The notes below the pieces were generated by a model. That model was not told the DNA's origin, ran no database searches, and worked only from the letters and a program-made list of their open reading frames with translations. A program made the position numbers and the translations under genes. Below, in pieces: positions 9,650 through 20,447 of a DNA stretch of 64,000 nucleotides. This DNA comes from Salipiger abyssi (lineage in GTDB: Bacteria > Pseudomonadota > Alphaproteobacteria > Rhodobacterales > Rhodobacteraceae): NCBI RefSeq assembly GCF_017311415.1, contig NZ_JAEKIS010000010.1:108189-172188 (forward strand). The letters run 5' to 3'. Every line of letters begins with the position of its first letter. The stretch's first letter is position 1.

Positions 9650-9894
9650 TCGACGTTCTCTATTTCGCCTGGGTCCGCGAGCGGATCGGGATGCCGAAGG
9701 AAAGGCTCGACACCGGGGCCGCGACCGTCGCGGCGCTGGTCGACGAGCTGCGCGCCCGCGAAGAGCGCTACGCCATGGCGTTCTCAGATCTCTCGGCGCT
9801 GCGCGTCGCGGTCGACCAGGAGCTGACCGATTTCGACGCGCCGCTGGCCGGTGCCCGCGAAGTGGCGTTCTTTCCGCCGATGACCGGGGGCTGA
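9646..9894 (+). CDS. moaD: Molybdopterin synthase small (sulfur carrier) subunit
   Basis: An 82-residue ubiquitin-like protein ending in the required Gly-Gly (PPMTGG), whose C-terminus is adenylated by MoeB and thiocarboxylated to carry sulfur for molybdopterin. The N-terminus MIDVLYFAWVRERIG fits the MoaD beta-grasp. The start ATG 9646 overlaps the pgsA stop and has GGGAGGAG upstream. It is followed three bases later by moaE, its partner subunit in molybdopterin synthase. Confidence 0.95.
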   Translation: MIDVLYFAWVRERIGMPKERLDTGAATVAALVDELRAREERYAMAFSDLSALRVAVDQELTDFDAPLAGAREVAFFPPMTGG

Positions 9895-9897
9895 GCC

Positions 9898-10356
9898 ATG
9901 AGCGAGGAGGCCGGCATCCGCATCGTGGTGCAGGAGGCGCCCTTCGATTTCGGCGCCGAAGCCGACGCATTCGCCGCTGGCCGCAACGACATGGGCGCGG
10001 TGGTGACCTTCACCGGCGTGGTGCGCGACGTCAGCGGCGGGCTCGACGGCATGGAGATCGAGCATTACCCCGGCATGACCGAAAAAGCGCTGGCCAGGAT
10101 CGCCGCAGAGGCGCAGGCGCGCTGGTCGCTGGGCGAGGTTCTGGTGATCCACCGCCACGGCAAACTGGCGCCGGGCGAGCGCATCATGATGGTGGCGACC
10201 GCCTCACCACATCGCAAGGATGCGTTCGAAGCGGCGGAGTACCTGATGGATTACCTGAAATCCCGCGCGCCCTTCTGGAAGAAGGAAAGCGCCGGCGGGG
10301 GGCAGTCCTGGGTCGCGGCCAAGGATGAGGACGAGGCGGCGCTGCGGCGCTGGTAG
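9898..10356 (+). CDS. moaE: Molybdopterin synthase catalytic (large) subunit
   Basis: A 152-residue MoaE. The signature segment VIHRHGKLAPGERIMMVA and then HRKDAFEAAEYLMDYLK with PFWKKE gives the conserved His/Arg and the catalytic lysines. With two MoaD subunits it converts cyclic pyranopterin monophosphate to molybdopterin in the cytoplasm. It lies three bases after moaD and is the last gene of the pgsA-moaD-moaE unit. Repeat copy B follows its stop. Confidence 0.95.
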   Translation: MSEEAGIRIVVQEAPFDFGAEADAFAAGRNDMGAVVTFTGVVRDVSGGLDGMEIEHYPGMTEKALARIAAEAQARWSLGEVLVIHRHGKLAPGERIMMVATASPHRKDAFEAAEYLMDYLKSRAPFWKKESAGGGQSWVAAKDEDEAALRRW

Positions 10357-10378
10357 GCGCAGCAGATGGGTCGGCGAA

Positions 10379-10403
10379 CGGTGGGCAGGATTGCCCACCC
10401 TAC
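10379..10403. repeat. Palindromic interspersed repeat, copy B
   Basis: This 25-base element reads CGGTGGGCAG...CCCACCCTAC and is the exact reverse complement of copy A (4394-4418). It stands between moaE and the FadR-type regulator, 59 bases before the regulator ATG, so here it lies between genes on the same strand. Confidence 0.75.
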
Positions 10404-10421
10404 TTGTCCCGCTCCCGGTGC

Positions 10422-10451
10422 GGTCATATGATCTGACCAATTTCGCAGATC
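10422..10451. promoter_or_regulatory. Candidate operator of the FadR-type regulator
   Basis: Two overlapping inverted repeats lie 12-41 bases before the ATG at 10463: GGTCA-N7-TGACC (10422-10438) and GATCTG-N10-CAGATC (10430-10451). GntR/FadR-type proteins commonly bind such short palindromes and repress their own genes. Autoregulation is inferred; the palindromes are directly visible. Confidence 0.4.
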
Positions 10452-10462
10452 AGAGGCGCCCC

Positions 10463-11233
10463 ATGCCCTTCCGTCCCGTGCAATCGGAAAAACTCGCCTC
10501 GGCCGTGGTGCGCCAGATCGAGGAGCTGATCCTGCGCGGCATCCTGCGCCCGGGCGAGCGGCTGCCGGCGGAGCGCGAGCTGGCCGAACGGCTCGGCGTC
10601 TCGCGCCCATCGCTGCGCGAGGCGGTGGCCGACCTTCAGGCGCGCGGGCTGCTCACCTCGCGCGCCGGCGCGGGGATCTTTGTCACCGAGGCGCTGGGTT
10701 CTGCCTTTTCGGATACGCTGGTGCAGCTTTTTGCCCGCCATGACGAGGCGGTCTTCGATTATCTCAGCTTTCGCCGCGACATGGAGGGCATGGCCGCCGA
10801 ACGCGCCGCCCTTCACGGCACCGATACCGACCTCAGGGTGATAGATACGCTCTTCGCGCAAATGGAGACGGCGCATGGCAAGCGCAACCCGGCGGACGAG
10901 GCGCGGCTCGATGCGGAGTTTCACCTGGCGATCATCGAGGCCAGCCACAATGTGATCATGCTGCACATGATGCGCTCGATGTATCAGCTGCTGCGCGAGG
11001 GGGTGTTTTACAACCGCTCGGTGATGTTCCGCCAGCGCACCACGCGCGAGGCGCTGCTCGACCAGCACCGCGCGATCAACGTGGCGCTTCAGGCCCGCGA
11101 CGCCGCCGCCGCCCGCGCCGCCGTCGAGGCGCATCTGAGCTATGTGGAACGGGCGCTGGCCGCCGACCGCAAGGCCGAGCATGACGAAGACATCGCGAAA
11201 CAGCGCTATGAGCGGGTGAAGCACCGGGGCTGA
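10463..11233 (+). CDS. FadR-type GntR transcriptional regulator (FCD domain)
   Basis: A 256-residue regulator. Residues 1-75 form a GntR winged helix: LILRGILRPGERLPAERELAERLGVSRPSLREAV is split over the recognition region, with the hallmark RLGVSRPSLREA. The rest is an all-alpha FCD ligand domain with FHLAIIEASHN, whose Asp/His positions usually bind a metal and a carboxylate effector. Start ATG 10463 (MPFRPVQSEK) is preceded by a palindromic region. Subfamily members such as PdhR and LldR sense pyruvate or lactate, but no adjacent target is evident, so the effector is unknown. Confidence 0.85.
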   Translation: MPFRPVQSEKLASAVVRQIEELILRGILRPGERLPAERELAERLGVSRPSLREAVADLQARGLLTSRAGAGIFVTEALGSAFSDTLVQLFARHDEAVFDYLSFRRDMEGMAAERAALHGTDTDLRVIDTLFAQMETAHGKRNPADEARLDAEFHLAIIEASHNVIMLHMMRSMYQLLREGVFYNRSVMFRQRTTREALLDQHRAINVALQARDAAAARAAVEAHLSYVERALAADRKAEHDEDIAKQRYERVKHRG

Positions 11234-11326
11234 GACGTCCCGGCGGTCACCGCCCCGTCCTTTCCGGATCGCAACGACCGAGGCGGCGCCCCGCGCGCGT
11301 CTTCTTGCATCCGCTGCTTACCGCAC

Positions 11327-11353
11327 AAAAAAACCCGGGCGCGAACGCCCGGG
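11327..11353 (-). terminator. Rho-independent terminator of glnK-amtB
   Basis: Read on the minus strand, the arms CCCGGGCG and CGCCCGGG pair perfectly over a TTCG tetraloop and are followed by seven T. This is a textbook intrinsic terminator 36 bases after the amtB stop. Confidence 0.92.
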
Positions 11354-11388
11354 CAGTTGGTCACAAAAGGCTGACAGGAAGGAGGAGA

Positions 11389-12729
<1,341 letters not shown>

Positions 12730-12767
12730 GATCCGTTTGTCCCTTGTAAACTTGCGTCTGAATGAGA

Positions 12768-13106
12768 TCAGATCGCGTCCGCGTCGGTTTCGCCGGTGCG
12801 CACCCGCACGGCCTGCTGCACGTCCAGTACAAAGATCTTGCCGTCACCGATCTTGCCGGTCTGCGCGGTCTTGGTGATCGTCTCGACCACCTGGTCGGCC
12901 ATGGACGAGGCCACCACGATCTCCAGTTTGATCTTCGGCACGAAATTCACCGCGTATTCGGCGCCGCGATAGATTTCCGTGTGTCCAGACTGTGATCCGA
13001 AGCCCTTGATTTCCGTCACCATCATGCCGCGCACGCCGATTCCAGTGAGCGCCTCGCGCACCTCCTCCAGCTTGAACGGCTTGATCGTCGCAATGATCAG
13101 TTTCAC
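12768..13106 (-). CDS. glnK: Nitrogen regulatory protein P-II
   Basis: A 112-residue P-II trimer subunit. The T-loop contains GHTEIYRGAEYAVNF, with the uridylylation target at Tyr51, and the second P-II signature is TGKIGDGKIFV. It senses 2-oxoglutarate, ATP/ADP and uridylylation state and gates AmtB. The start is GTG 13106 (read MKLIIATIKPFKLEE), with AAGGGA upstream; an in-frame ATG 24 codons earlier would add a basic N-terminus not found in the family. It is followed by amtB after 38 bases. Confidence 0.95.
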   Translation of the reverse strand: MKLIIATIKPFKLEEVREALTGIGVRGMMVTEIKGFGSQSGHTEIYRGAEYAVNFVPKIKLEIVVASSMADQVVETITKTAQTGKIGDGKIFVLDVQQAVRVRTGETDADAI

Positions 13107-13362
13107 CTTGGTCCCTTTCGGTTTGGCAGACCGCTGCCTGCGTTTTGCATGGGCAGGAAGCCGCCCGAGCCATTCCATTGGAAGAAACGGCCCTTGTAAC
13201 AGCCGGGCGACACCCCATTAATGCGCGAAAATTGATCTAAATTCGAACATATGCCGAATTATTAGTCACACTAAAAAGTCATGAATGTGACCGTTTCCCG
13301 GTCTACAACCCGGGTGAAAGCCGTTACTCTGCGGCAAAAGACGAAAATGCGGGCAGAGCCAA

Positions 13363-15534
13363 ATGAGTGATTCAGGCCGGGGCAAGGGCCAGTTGGTTGC
13401 GGATCGCCGCTATCCGAACAAAACCGCCCAAAAGCCCAAGAAAACAAAGCCGAAAAAGGCCGGGAAAGCCGCGCCGCGCCGCAAGGCCGCGCCGCGTCGC
13501 AACCCGGTTGCGGCCTTTGTACTGGGCATGTTCCGCTGGATCTTTGGCCTGATCTGGCGCGTGGTCTGGCGGGTCACGGCGGTGGTTGCGCTGCTCGTGG
13601 CCCTCGGCGTCGGCTATTTCTACACCACCCTGCCCTCCTTCGAGGCGCTGCTCGACGGCCGCGCGCGCGGCTCGGTCACGCTCATCGACCGCAACGGCCA
13701 GATCTTTGCCTGGCGCGGTGACCAGTTCGGCGGCGCAGTGACCGCCGACAGCGTCAGCCCGCATCTCAAGAACGCGGTGGTCGCCACCGAGGACAAGCGC
13801 TTCTACCGGCATTTCGGCGTCTCGCCGCGCGGCGTCGCCAGCGCCATCCGCATCAACCTCTCCGAAGGGCGCGGACCGCTCTCGGGCCATGGCGGCTCGA
13901 CCATTACCCAGCAGACCGCCAAGCTGCTCTGCCTCGGCACCGAGTTCGACCCAGAAGCGTGGGAGAGCGAGGCCGCCTATGTCGCCGACTGCCGCCAGTC
14001 CTCACTGGCACGCAAGGGCAAGGAAGCGCTCTACGCCATGGCGATGGAGGCGAAATATACCAAGGACCAGATCCTCTCGATCTATCTCAACCGCGCCTAT
14101 ATGGGCGGCGGCGCCTATGGCGCCGAGGCCGCCTCGCAGCGCTATTTCAGCAAGCATGCGGGCGAGCTGAACCCGCAGCAGGCGGCGATGCTGGCCGGGC
14201 TGCTGACCGCGCCCTCCTCGCTCGCGCCGACCAACGACGTCGAACGCTCGCAGGCCCGCGCCGCCACGGTGCTGCGGCTGATGCGCGAACAGGGCTATCT
14301 GACCGCCGAGCAGGAAAAGACCGCGCAGGCCAACCCAGCGACGCTTTCCGAAGAGGCCGAGCGCCGGCTGGGCGGCTATTTCGCCGACTGGGTGATGTCG
14401 ACGGGCCCGGAATACTTCACCCGCGATACCACCGAGGATGTGGTGATCCAGACCACCCTCGACCCCAAGCTTCAGCGCGCCGCCGAGGCCGCGATGAACA
14501 AGGTCTATTCCGAGAAGGTGACCAAGCCGGGCTCTGTCGTGCAGGCGGCCATCGTGGTGATGTCGGCGGACGGCGCCGTGCGCGCCATGGTCGGCGGCAA
14601 GAAGACCGGCGTGTCGGGCGTGTTCAACCGCGCCACCCAGGCCAAGCGGCAGACCGGCTCCTCCTTCAAACCCTTCATCTATGCCACCGCGCTGGAACTG
14701 GGCTATTCGCCCTATGACACGGTGGTGGACGAACCCTTCTGCATGAACATCCCCGGCTCCGGCCAGTGGTGCCCCAAGAACTATTCGAACAACTTCAAGG
14801 GCCGGGTCACGCTGACCGACGCGCTGAAGAACTCGCTGAACATTCCGGCGATCAAGATCTCGGAAAGCGTGGGCCGCGATCTGGTGCACAAGGTGGCCTA
14901 TGAATTCGGCATCGAGTCCGAGCTGAACGACACCCCCGCCATGGCGCTCGGCACGTCCGAGGCCTCGCTGCTGGAAATGACCGGTGCCTATGCGGGCTTT
15001 CTCAACGGCGGCTCGGCCGTGACGCCCTACGGGCTCAAGGAGCTGCGGCTCAAGGGCGACGACACGCCGCTCATGGGCACCGGCGGCGGCATCCGCGAGC
15101 GGGTGATCCAGCCCGAGGCCGCGGGCCAGCTGACCTGGATGCTGGAAAAGGTGATCTCCGAAGGCACCGGGCGCCGCGCGCAGCTGCCCGACGGACGACC
15201 GGCGGCGGGCAAGACCGGCACCAGTCAGGACAGCCGCGATGGCTGGTTCATCGGCTTTACCGCCGATTACGTCACCGGCGTCTGGATGGGCAATGACGAC
15301 AACTCGCCGCTCAGAGGCGTGACCGGCGGCGGGCTGCCCGCCGATATCTGGCGCGAGACGATGATCCGCGTGCAGGAGGGCATGCCGATCTCGCCGCTGC
15401 CCGCCATGGCCCCCGCGCGCCCCGAGCCGCAGGTGGTGCAGGAGCAGCCGCAGCAAGAGCCCGACCGCGAGCGCCGGCAGCGTGACAATATCATCCAGCA
15501 GGTGCTGCGCGACCTTCTCGGACCGCGGAACTAA
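13363..15534 (+). CDS. Class A penicillin-binding protein (PBP1 type)
   Basis: A 723-residue bifunctional murein synthase. Residues 1-47 are Lys/Arg/Pro-rich and cytoplasmic, then one membrane anchor (about 50-85), a GT51 glycosyltransferase domain with ATEDKRFYRHFGVSPRG and GGSTITQQTAKLL, and a transpeptidase with the acylated serine in TGSSFKPF, the SLN triad (NSLNIPAIK) and the KTGTSQDSRDGWF box. The tail is Pro/Gln/Glu-rich. It polymerises and crosslinks peptidoglycan in the periplasm. The 256-base interval 13107-13362 to glnK is AT-richer and must hold both divergent promoters. Confidence 0.93.
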   Translation: MSDSGRGKGQLVADRRYPNKTAQKPKKTKPKKAGKAAPRRKAAPRRNPVAAFVLGMFRWIFGLIWRVVWRVTAVVALLVALGVGYFYTTLPSFEALLDGRARGSVTLIDRNGQIFAWRGDQFGGAVTADSVSPHLKNAVVATEDKRFYRHFGVSPRGVASAIRINLSEGRGPLSGHGGSTITQQTAKLLCLGTEFDPEAWESEAAYVADCRQSSLARKGKEALYAMAMEAKYTKDQILSIYLNRAYMGGGAYGAEAASQRYFSKHAGELNPQQAAMLAGLLTAPSSLAPTNDVERSQARAATVLRLMREQGYLTAEQEKTAQANPATLSEEAERRLGGYFADWVMSTGPEYFTRDTTEDVVIQTTLDPKLQRAAEAAMNKVYSEKVTKPGSVVQAAIVVMSADGAVRAMVGGKKTGVSGVFNRATQAKRQTGSSFKPFIYATALELGYSPYDTVVDEPFCMNIPGSGQWCPKNYSNNFKGRVTLTDALKNSLNIPAIKISESVGRDLVHKVAYEFGIESELNDTPAMALGTSEASLLEMTGAYAGFLNGGSAVTPYGLKELRLKGDDTPLMGTGGGIRERVIQPEAAGQLTWMLEKVISEGTGRRAQLPDGRPAAGKTGTSQDSRDGWFIGFTADYVTGVWMGNDDNSPLRGVTGGGLPADIWRETMIRVQEGMPISPLPAMAPARPEPQVVQEQPQQEPDRERRQRDNIIQQVLRDLLGPRN

Positions 15535-15580
15535 GGCCAGCGCGACGGGTGGAGTTGCGCACTTAAAAATGTCGCGGAGG

Positions 15581-15604
15581 CGGTGGGCAGATTGCCCACC
15601 CTAC
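15581..15604. repeat. Palindromic interspersed repeat, copy C
   Basis: The same element as copies A and B with one base deleted in the loop (GGTGGGCAGATTGCCCACC core, 24 bases in total). It lies between the penicillin-binding protein gene and the aldehyde dehydrogenase gene. Confidence 0.7.
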
Positions 15605-15707
15605 CTTCCGTGACGGCATGATCGGCGGCGCGCCACAGGCCGCTGTTGCGGGGCGCCGGGGCGGCTTCTAAGATATGGCAAACCCTGCCCGGAGGAGCGC
15701 CCGCCCC

Positions 15708-18044
15708 ATGAGTGTGAAAGAGATCTTCGAGACCATGGAATACGGCCCTGCCCCCGAAAGCGCCGCCGAGGCGCTGGCCTGGCTGGTCGATCAGGGCGAT
15801 CGCTTCGGCCATTTCATCGACGGCGCCTTTACCGCCCCCGGCGACGGGTTCGAGAGCCGCAACCCCGCCACCGGCGAGGTGCTGGCGACGCTCACTCAGG
15901 CGGCGCAGGCCGATATCGACGCCGCCGTCGCCGCCGCCCGTGCGGCGCAGGGCAAATGGGCGCGGCTCGGCGGCAAGGGCCGGGCGCGCCATCTTTATGC
16001 GCTGGCGCGGCTGTTGCAAAAGCACGCGCGCCTGTTTGCAGTGCTGGAGACACTCGACAACGGCAAACCCATCCGCGAGAGTCGCGAGATCGACCTGCCG
16101 CTGGCCGCGCGGCATTTCTATCACCATGCGGGCTTTGCCCAGCTCATGGAGAGCGAACTGCCGGGCCGCGAGCCGCTGGGCGTCTGCGGCCAGATCGTTC
16201 CGTGGAATTTCCCGCTGCTGATGCTGGCGTGGAAGATCGCCCCGGCGCTGGCCATGGGCAACACGGTGGTGCTGAAACCCGCCGAATGGACCTCGCTCAC
16301 GGCGCTGCTCTTTGCCGATATCTGCCGTCAGGCCGGGCTGCCCAAGGGTGTGGTCAATATCGTCACCGGCGACGGCGCCGTGGGCGAGATGCTGGTTGCC
16401 TCTGATGTGGACAAGATCGCCTTTACCGGCTCGACCGAGGTGGGCCGCAGGATCCGCGAAGCGACGGCGGGCAGCGGCAAGGCGCTGACGCTCGAACTGG
16501 GCGGCAAGTCGCCCTATATCGTCTTCGAGGATGCCGATCTCGACAGCGCGGTCGAGGGGCTGGTGGATGCGATCTGGCTGAATGGCGGTCAGGTCTGCTG
16601 CGCGGGCTCGCGCCTGCTGGTGCAAGAGGGCATTGCCGGGCGCTTTCACGACAAGCTGCGCGCCCGCATGGACAAGCTGCGCGTCGGCGATCCGCTCGAC
16701 AAATGCATCGACGTGGGCGCCATCGTCGATCCGGTGCAGAAGGCCCGTATTGCCGCAATGGTCGAGGCGAACGACGAGGGCGAGACCTATCGCGCCGGCG
16801 CCTGCCCCGAGGGCTGCTTCTACCCGCCGACGCTGATCTCCGGCCTGTCGCCGGCCTCACCGCTGATGCAGGACGAGATCTTTGGCCCGGTTCTGGTAAG
16901 CGCAACCTTCCGCACGCCCTCCGAAGCGGTGCAGATTGCCAACAACACCCGCTACGGTCTCGCCGCCAGCGTCTGGTCGGAGAATATCAACACGGCGCTC
17001 GACATCGCGCCCAAACTTGCCGCCGGGGTGGTCTGGATCAACGGCAGCAATATGTTCGACGCGGCCGCCCCCTTTGGCGGGCTGCGCGAAAGCGGCTTCG
17101 GTCGCGAGGGCGGCTGGGAGGGGCTCAGCGCCTATACCCGCCCGGTCGCGAAACCGAAGCCGCTGAAACCCGTTGCCGCGTTTGCCGGCGACGAAATCGA
17201 GCCGCAGCCGGTGGACCGCACCGCCAAGCTCTATATCGGCGGCAAGCAGGCGCGCCCCGATGGCGGCTATGCCCGCAATGTTTATGACAGGCGCGGCAAG
17301 CTCATCGGTCAGGCGCCCATCGCCAGCCGCAAGGACATCCGCAACGCCGTCGAGGCGGCGCGCGGCGCTGCCGGCTGGGCCGGAGCCACGGCCCATAACC
17401 GCGCGCAGGTGATCTACTATATCGGCGAGAACCTCTCGGCGCGGGCCGAAGAATTCGCTGCCGGCATCGACCGGATGACCGGCGGGCGCTCCGGCGCGAA
17501 GGAGGTTGAGGCCGCGGTCGACCGGCTCTTCACCTATGCCGCCTGGGCCGACAAACTCGACGGGCGCGTGGCGCCGGTGCCAATGCGCGGCGCGGCTCTG
17601 GCAACGCGCGAGCCCTGCGGCGTGATCGGCGCACTCTGCCCCGACGAGATGCCGCTGCTCGGCCTCGTCTCGCTGATGGCGCCGGCCATTGCGATGGGCA
17701 ACCGCGTGGTGCTGGCCGCCTCCGAACCCTTCCCGCTCGCCGCCACGGATTTCTATCAGGTGCTCGACACATCGGACGTGCCCGGCGGCGTCGTCAATAT
17801 CCTCACCGGCAGCCATGCCGAGCTGGCGCCGACGCTTGCCAGCCATATGGATGTGGATGCGGTCTGGAGCTTCTCCGGCACCGACCTATCCGCCGTGATC
17901 GAACGGGGCGCTGCGGGCAACCTGAAACGCAGCTGGGTGAACAACGGGCTGGCGCGCGACTGGATGGGCGCCGGGGCCGAGGGGCGTGCCTTTCTCGACG
18001 CCGCGACCGAGGTCAAAACCGTGTGGATTCCCTGGGGCGCCTGA
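15708..18044 (+). CDS. Tandem aldehyde dehydrogenase-family protein
   Basis: A 778-residue protein with two aldehyde dehydrogenase-like halves. The first (about 25-480) is complete: the NAD-binding [17 protein letters not shown], the general-base Glu in LELGGKSPY, and the catalytic Cys297 in [10 protein letters not shown]. The second (about 505-778) has an N-terminal nucleotide-binding-like part ([19 protein letters not shown]) but ends at [10 protein letters not shown] without the catalytic cysteine domain. Start ATG 15708 has GGAGGAG upstream. Such proteins often accompany deoC in deoxynucleoside catabolism; deoC is not adjacent here. The substrate is unknown. Confidence 0.85.
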   Translation: MSVKEIFETMEYGPAPESAAEALAWLVDQGDRFGHFIDGAFTAPGDGFESRNPATGEVLATLTQAAQADIDAAVAAARAAQGKWARLGGKGRARHLYALARLLQKHARLFAVLETLDNGKPIRESREIDLPLAARHFYHHAGFAQLMESELPGREPLGVCGQIVPWNFPLLMLAWKIAPALAMGNTVVLKPAEWTSLTALLFADICRQAGLPKGVVNIVTGDGAVGEMLVASDVDKIAFTGSTEVGRRIREATAGSGKALTLELGGKSPYIVFEDADLDSAVEGLVDAIWLNGGQVCCAGSRLLVQEGIAGRFHDKLRARMDKLRVGDPLDKCIDVGAIVDPVQKARIAAMVEANDEGETYRAGACPEGCFYPPTLISGLSPASPLMQDEIFGPVLVSATFRTPSEAVQIANNTRYGLAASVWSENINTALDIAPKLAAGVVWINGSNMFDAAAPFGGLRESGFGREGGWEGLSAYTRPVAKPKPLKPVAAFAGDEIEPQPVDRTAKLYIGGKQARPDGGYARNVYDRRGKLIGQAPIASRKDIRNAVEAARGAAGWAGATAHNRAQVIYYIGENLSARAEEFAAGIDRMTGGRSGAKEVEAAVDRLFTYAAWADKLDGRVAPVPMRGAALATREPCGVIGALCPDEMPLLGLVSLMAPAIAMGNRVVLAASEPFPLAATDFYQVLDTSDVPGGVVNILTGSHAELAPTLASHMDVDAVWSFSGTDLSAVIERGAAGNLKRSWVNNGLARDWMGAGAEGRAFLDAATEVKTVWIPWGA

Positions 18045-18170
18045 CCGGCGCCGACGCGGGAGATATTTTTCATCCGTCACCACCGCGCAGGAAAGCTTTG
18101 ACTCTGCTAGGGATTCGGGCGAAAGCCGCGCAATCCGGCTGCGGGACGCATTCCGGAACATGTGCAATCA

Positions 18171-18199
18171 TTGAGATTTCACACTTCCGATGTTATCTT
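18171..18199 (+). promoter_or_regulatory. Predicted sigma-70 promoter of rsfS-rlmH
   Basis: TTGAGA (18171-18176), a 17-base spacer and TATCTT (18194-18199) make a plausible housekeeping promoter about 107 bases before the rsfS start, inside the 261-base interval after the aldehyde dehydrogenase gene. The rest of that interval shows no gene. Confidence 0.45.
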
Positions 18200-18305
18200 T
18201 TGAGCACGCCCGGCGCCGGGGTGGCATTCGGCGCTTGTCTAGAAGGAGGACGATGTCCTGTCACTTACTGCGAATGCGGCCGGTGCCGCAGAGCCGGGGG
18301 CGGCG

Positions 18306-18677
18306 ATGAACGGCCTGCCCCAGTCCGAGGTCACCAGCGAGATGATCCTCGCCGCTGTCCTCAAAAGCCTCGATGACAACAAGGCCGAAGATGTCGTGCA
18401 GATCGACCTGCGCGGCAAGACCTCCGTCTGCGATCAGATGGTGATCTGCTCGGGCCGCTCGTCGCGCCAGGTGGTGGCGATCGCCGAAAAGCTCGTCGAG
18501 GATCTGAAACACCAGCTGGGTGTGCTTTCGAAATCCGAAGGCCAGGAAACCGGCGACTGGGTGCTGATCGACACGGGCGATGTGATCGTCCATGTCTTCC
18601 GCCCGGAAGTGCGCGAGTTCTACCAGCTCGAAAAGATGTGGTTGCCGATGGGCAAGACCGCGCAGACCGCGAACTGA
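18306..18677 (+). CDS. rsfS: Ribosome silencing factor RsfS
   Basis: A 123-residue protein of the Iojap/RsfS family. It shows the family features LDDNKAEDVVQIDLRGKTSVCDQM and GDWVLIDTGDVIVHVF followed by REFYQLEKMW. RsfS binds ribosomal protein uL14 and blocks 30S-50S joining when nutrients are scarce. It is followed after ten bases by rlmH, the usual bacterial pair acting on the large subunit. Confidence 0.95.
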   Translation: MNGLPQSEVTSEMILAAVLKSLDDNKAEDVVQIDLRGKTSVCDQMVICSGRSSRQVVAIAEKLVEDLKHQLGVLSKSEGQETGDWVLIDTGDVIVHVFRPEVREFYQLEKMWLPMGKTAQTAN

Positions 18678-18687
18678 CAGCGGTCGC

Positions 18688-19158
18688 GTGCGGGTGCATC
18701 TTTGCGTCGTGGGACGCCTTCGGGCGGGCCCCGAGCGCGATCTTGTCGACGATTATCTCAAACGCTTCGACCGGACGGGGCGGGCGCTGGGGCTGGGCCC
18801 CGCGCGCGTGACCGAGGTCGATGACCGCAAGGGCGGTGGCATGGCGGCAGAGGCCGACCTGCTGCGCCGTGCCCTGCCCTCCGGTGCGCGGCTCTGCGTG
18901 ATGGACGAGCGCGGGCGGCAGATGCCCTCGCCCGATTTTGCGCAAAGGCTCGGACGCTGGCGCGACGGCGGCACGCAGGATCTGGCCTTTGTCATCGGCG
19001 GTGCCGACGGAATCGCCCCGGATCTGCGCGCCGAGGCGGATATGGCGCTGTCTTTCGGGCAGATGGTCTGGCCGCATATGCTAGTGCGGGTGATGCTGAC
19101 CGAGCAGCTCTATCGCGCCGCCTCGATCCTCGCCGGAAGCCCCTATCACCGCGCCTGA
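18688..19158 (+). CDS. rlmH: 23S rRNA pseudouridine-1915 N3-methyltransferase
   Basis: A 156-residue SPOUT methyltransferase, exactly the expected length. The knot region carries FVIGGADGI and ALSFGQMVWPHMLVRVMLTEQLYRA, the SAM-binding and active-site parts. It methylates pseudouridine 1915 in helix 69 of 23S rRNA on the assembled ribosome. The start is GTG 18688 (MRVHLCVVGRL); upstream in-frame codons lie within rsfS. Located ten bases after rsfS. Confidence 0.95.
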   Translation: MRVHLCVVGRLRAGPERDLVDDYLKRFDRTGRALGLGPARVTEVDDRKGGGMAAEADLLRRALPSGARLCVMDERGRQMPSPDFAQRLGRWRDGGTQDLAFVIGGADGIAPDLRAEADMALSFGQMVWPHMLVRVMLTEQLYRAASILAGSPYHRA

Positions 19159-19354
19159 CACTCGGCGGGTTTCCGCCCGCCCAGCCCTCGTTGGCGGCGA
19201 GTTTCCGCTATCGTCAACCCGCTCTGGTTGCCAAGTCACAGATCCTTGATTTAGCAGGATTTCAACGCGGCGTCGTGCTGCCAGACCGACACGCGCTAAC
19301 GTGCCTGCCACCCTGTCCCCGCGGCCTATTTCGGTCGCACCGGTCGGCGCGTTT

Positions 19355-19389
19355 TTGGCCCCGGAGGTCCCAAAACACTCCGGGGCCAA
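19355..19389. other. Perfect 12-bp hairpin between rlmH and uppP
   Basis: TTGGCCCCGGAG (19355-19366) and CTCCGGGGCCAA (19378-19389) pair perfectly around an 11-base loop between the convergent genes rlmH and uppP. It probably ends transcription in one or both directions, although neither side carries a clear T run. Confidence 0.6.
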
Positions 19390-19417
19390 CTCTTTACCTC
19401 CGCACCCGCCGGGCAGA

Positions 19418-20221
19418 TCAGGAATAGGCGTACCAGAGCAGCCCGGCGCCGAGGATCACGCGATAGATCACATAAGGTGTGAAGCTGACCGAACGCAGCA
19501 GCCGCATCATCAGCGTCAGCGCCAGCAGCGCCGCGACAAAGGCAAAAACCGCACCGATGGCCCCGTCCCGGGCGACCTGCGCGTCCGCCTCGGAGATCAC
19601 CTCCGCCCCAAGCAGCACACCAGAGGCCAGAATGGTCGGGATCGACATCAGCATGGAGATCTTGGCGGCGTCGTGCCGGTTATATCCCATGAACCGCGCC
19701 CCGGTGATGGTGATGCCAGAGCGCGAGGTGCCTGGGATCAGCGCCACCGCCTGCCAGAGCCCCATCTTCAGCGCGTCCCACACGCCCCAATCCGCCTCAA
19801 CCTTGTCGGTCCCGCCTGTCTGGTCGGCCCAGTAGAGCACGATGCCGAAGCCCAGCATCGTCCAGCCGATCACCGCGACCGAGCGCAGCGCCTCGTCGAG
19901 ACCGGTGAGTTTCAGTGCGAGCCCGCAGAGCACCACCGGCACCGTGGCGATGGCCAGCCCCAAGGCCAGCCGCGCGCCGGGCGTGTCGCGGCGCCCGCGC
20001 AGCAGATCGAGCGTGCCGAGTGCCGCGACTTTCACATCGGCGCGGAAATAGAGCACCACCGCCGCCAGCGTGCCCACATGCACGGCGACGTCGATGGCCT
20101 GGCCCTGATCCGCCATGCCGGAGAGATTCGGCAGTAATATCAGATGACCTGAGGAAGAAATGGGCAGAAATTCGGTGATCCCCTGGATCAAGGCCAGCAG
20201 GATCAGTTGCAGCATTGGCAT
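19418..20221 (-). CDS. uppP: Undecaprenyl-diphosphatase
   Basis: A 267-residue inner-membrane protein of the BacA/UppP family, with about eight hydrophobic segments. The two catalytic repeats are ITEFLPISSSGHLIL near the N-terminus and PGTSRSGITITGARFMG in the middle. It dephosphorylates undecaprenyl diphosphate so that the lipid carrier can be reused in peptidoglycan and glycan synthesis; overproduction gives bacitracin resistance. Start ATG 20221 (an ATG two codons in is also possible). The 20222-20447 interval separates it from the divergent gltD. Confidence 0.95.
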   Translation of the reverse strand: MPMLQLILLALIQGITEFLPISSSGHLILLPNLSGMADQGQAIDVAVHVGTLAAVVLYFRADVKVAALGTLDLLRGRRDTPGARLALGLAIATVPVVLCGLALKLTGLDEALRSVAVIGWTMLGFGIVLYWADQTGGTDKVEADWGVWDALKMGLWQAVALIPGTSRSGITITGARFMGYNRHDAAKISMLMSIPTILASGVLLGAEVISEADAQVARDGAIGAVFAFVAALLALTLMMRLLRSVSFTPYVIYRVILGAGLLWYAYS

Positions 20222-20447
20222 GGGCGCAAACCTCCGGCTAGGCTCATGCGATCTCTATAACGCCCTATTTTTCAGGGGGAAAGAAACAAAAAGGTCCGCT
20301 TCGTTACTCAATTTTCACAAAAACATCGCGCACCCGCAGCGAGGGCCCTGAAAGAAAGCGAATATAGGTCATACTTTCTGACTTTTATTTCGTTTTCGCT
20401 TTCAGTATGGAGACGCGACCCAAGGACTTGTTCGGAGACCCAGGAAC

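Noticed and set aside
13107..13362. A sigma-54/NtrC promoter for glnK-amtB
   Set aside because: I looked for a GG-N10-GC core in the expected orientation and found none close enough to the consensus to report.
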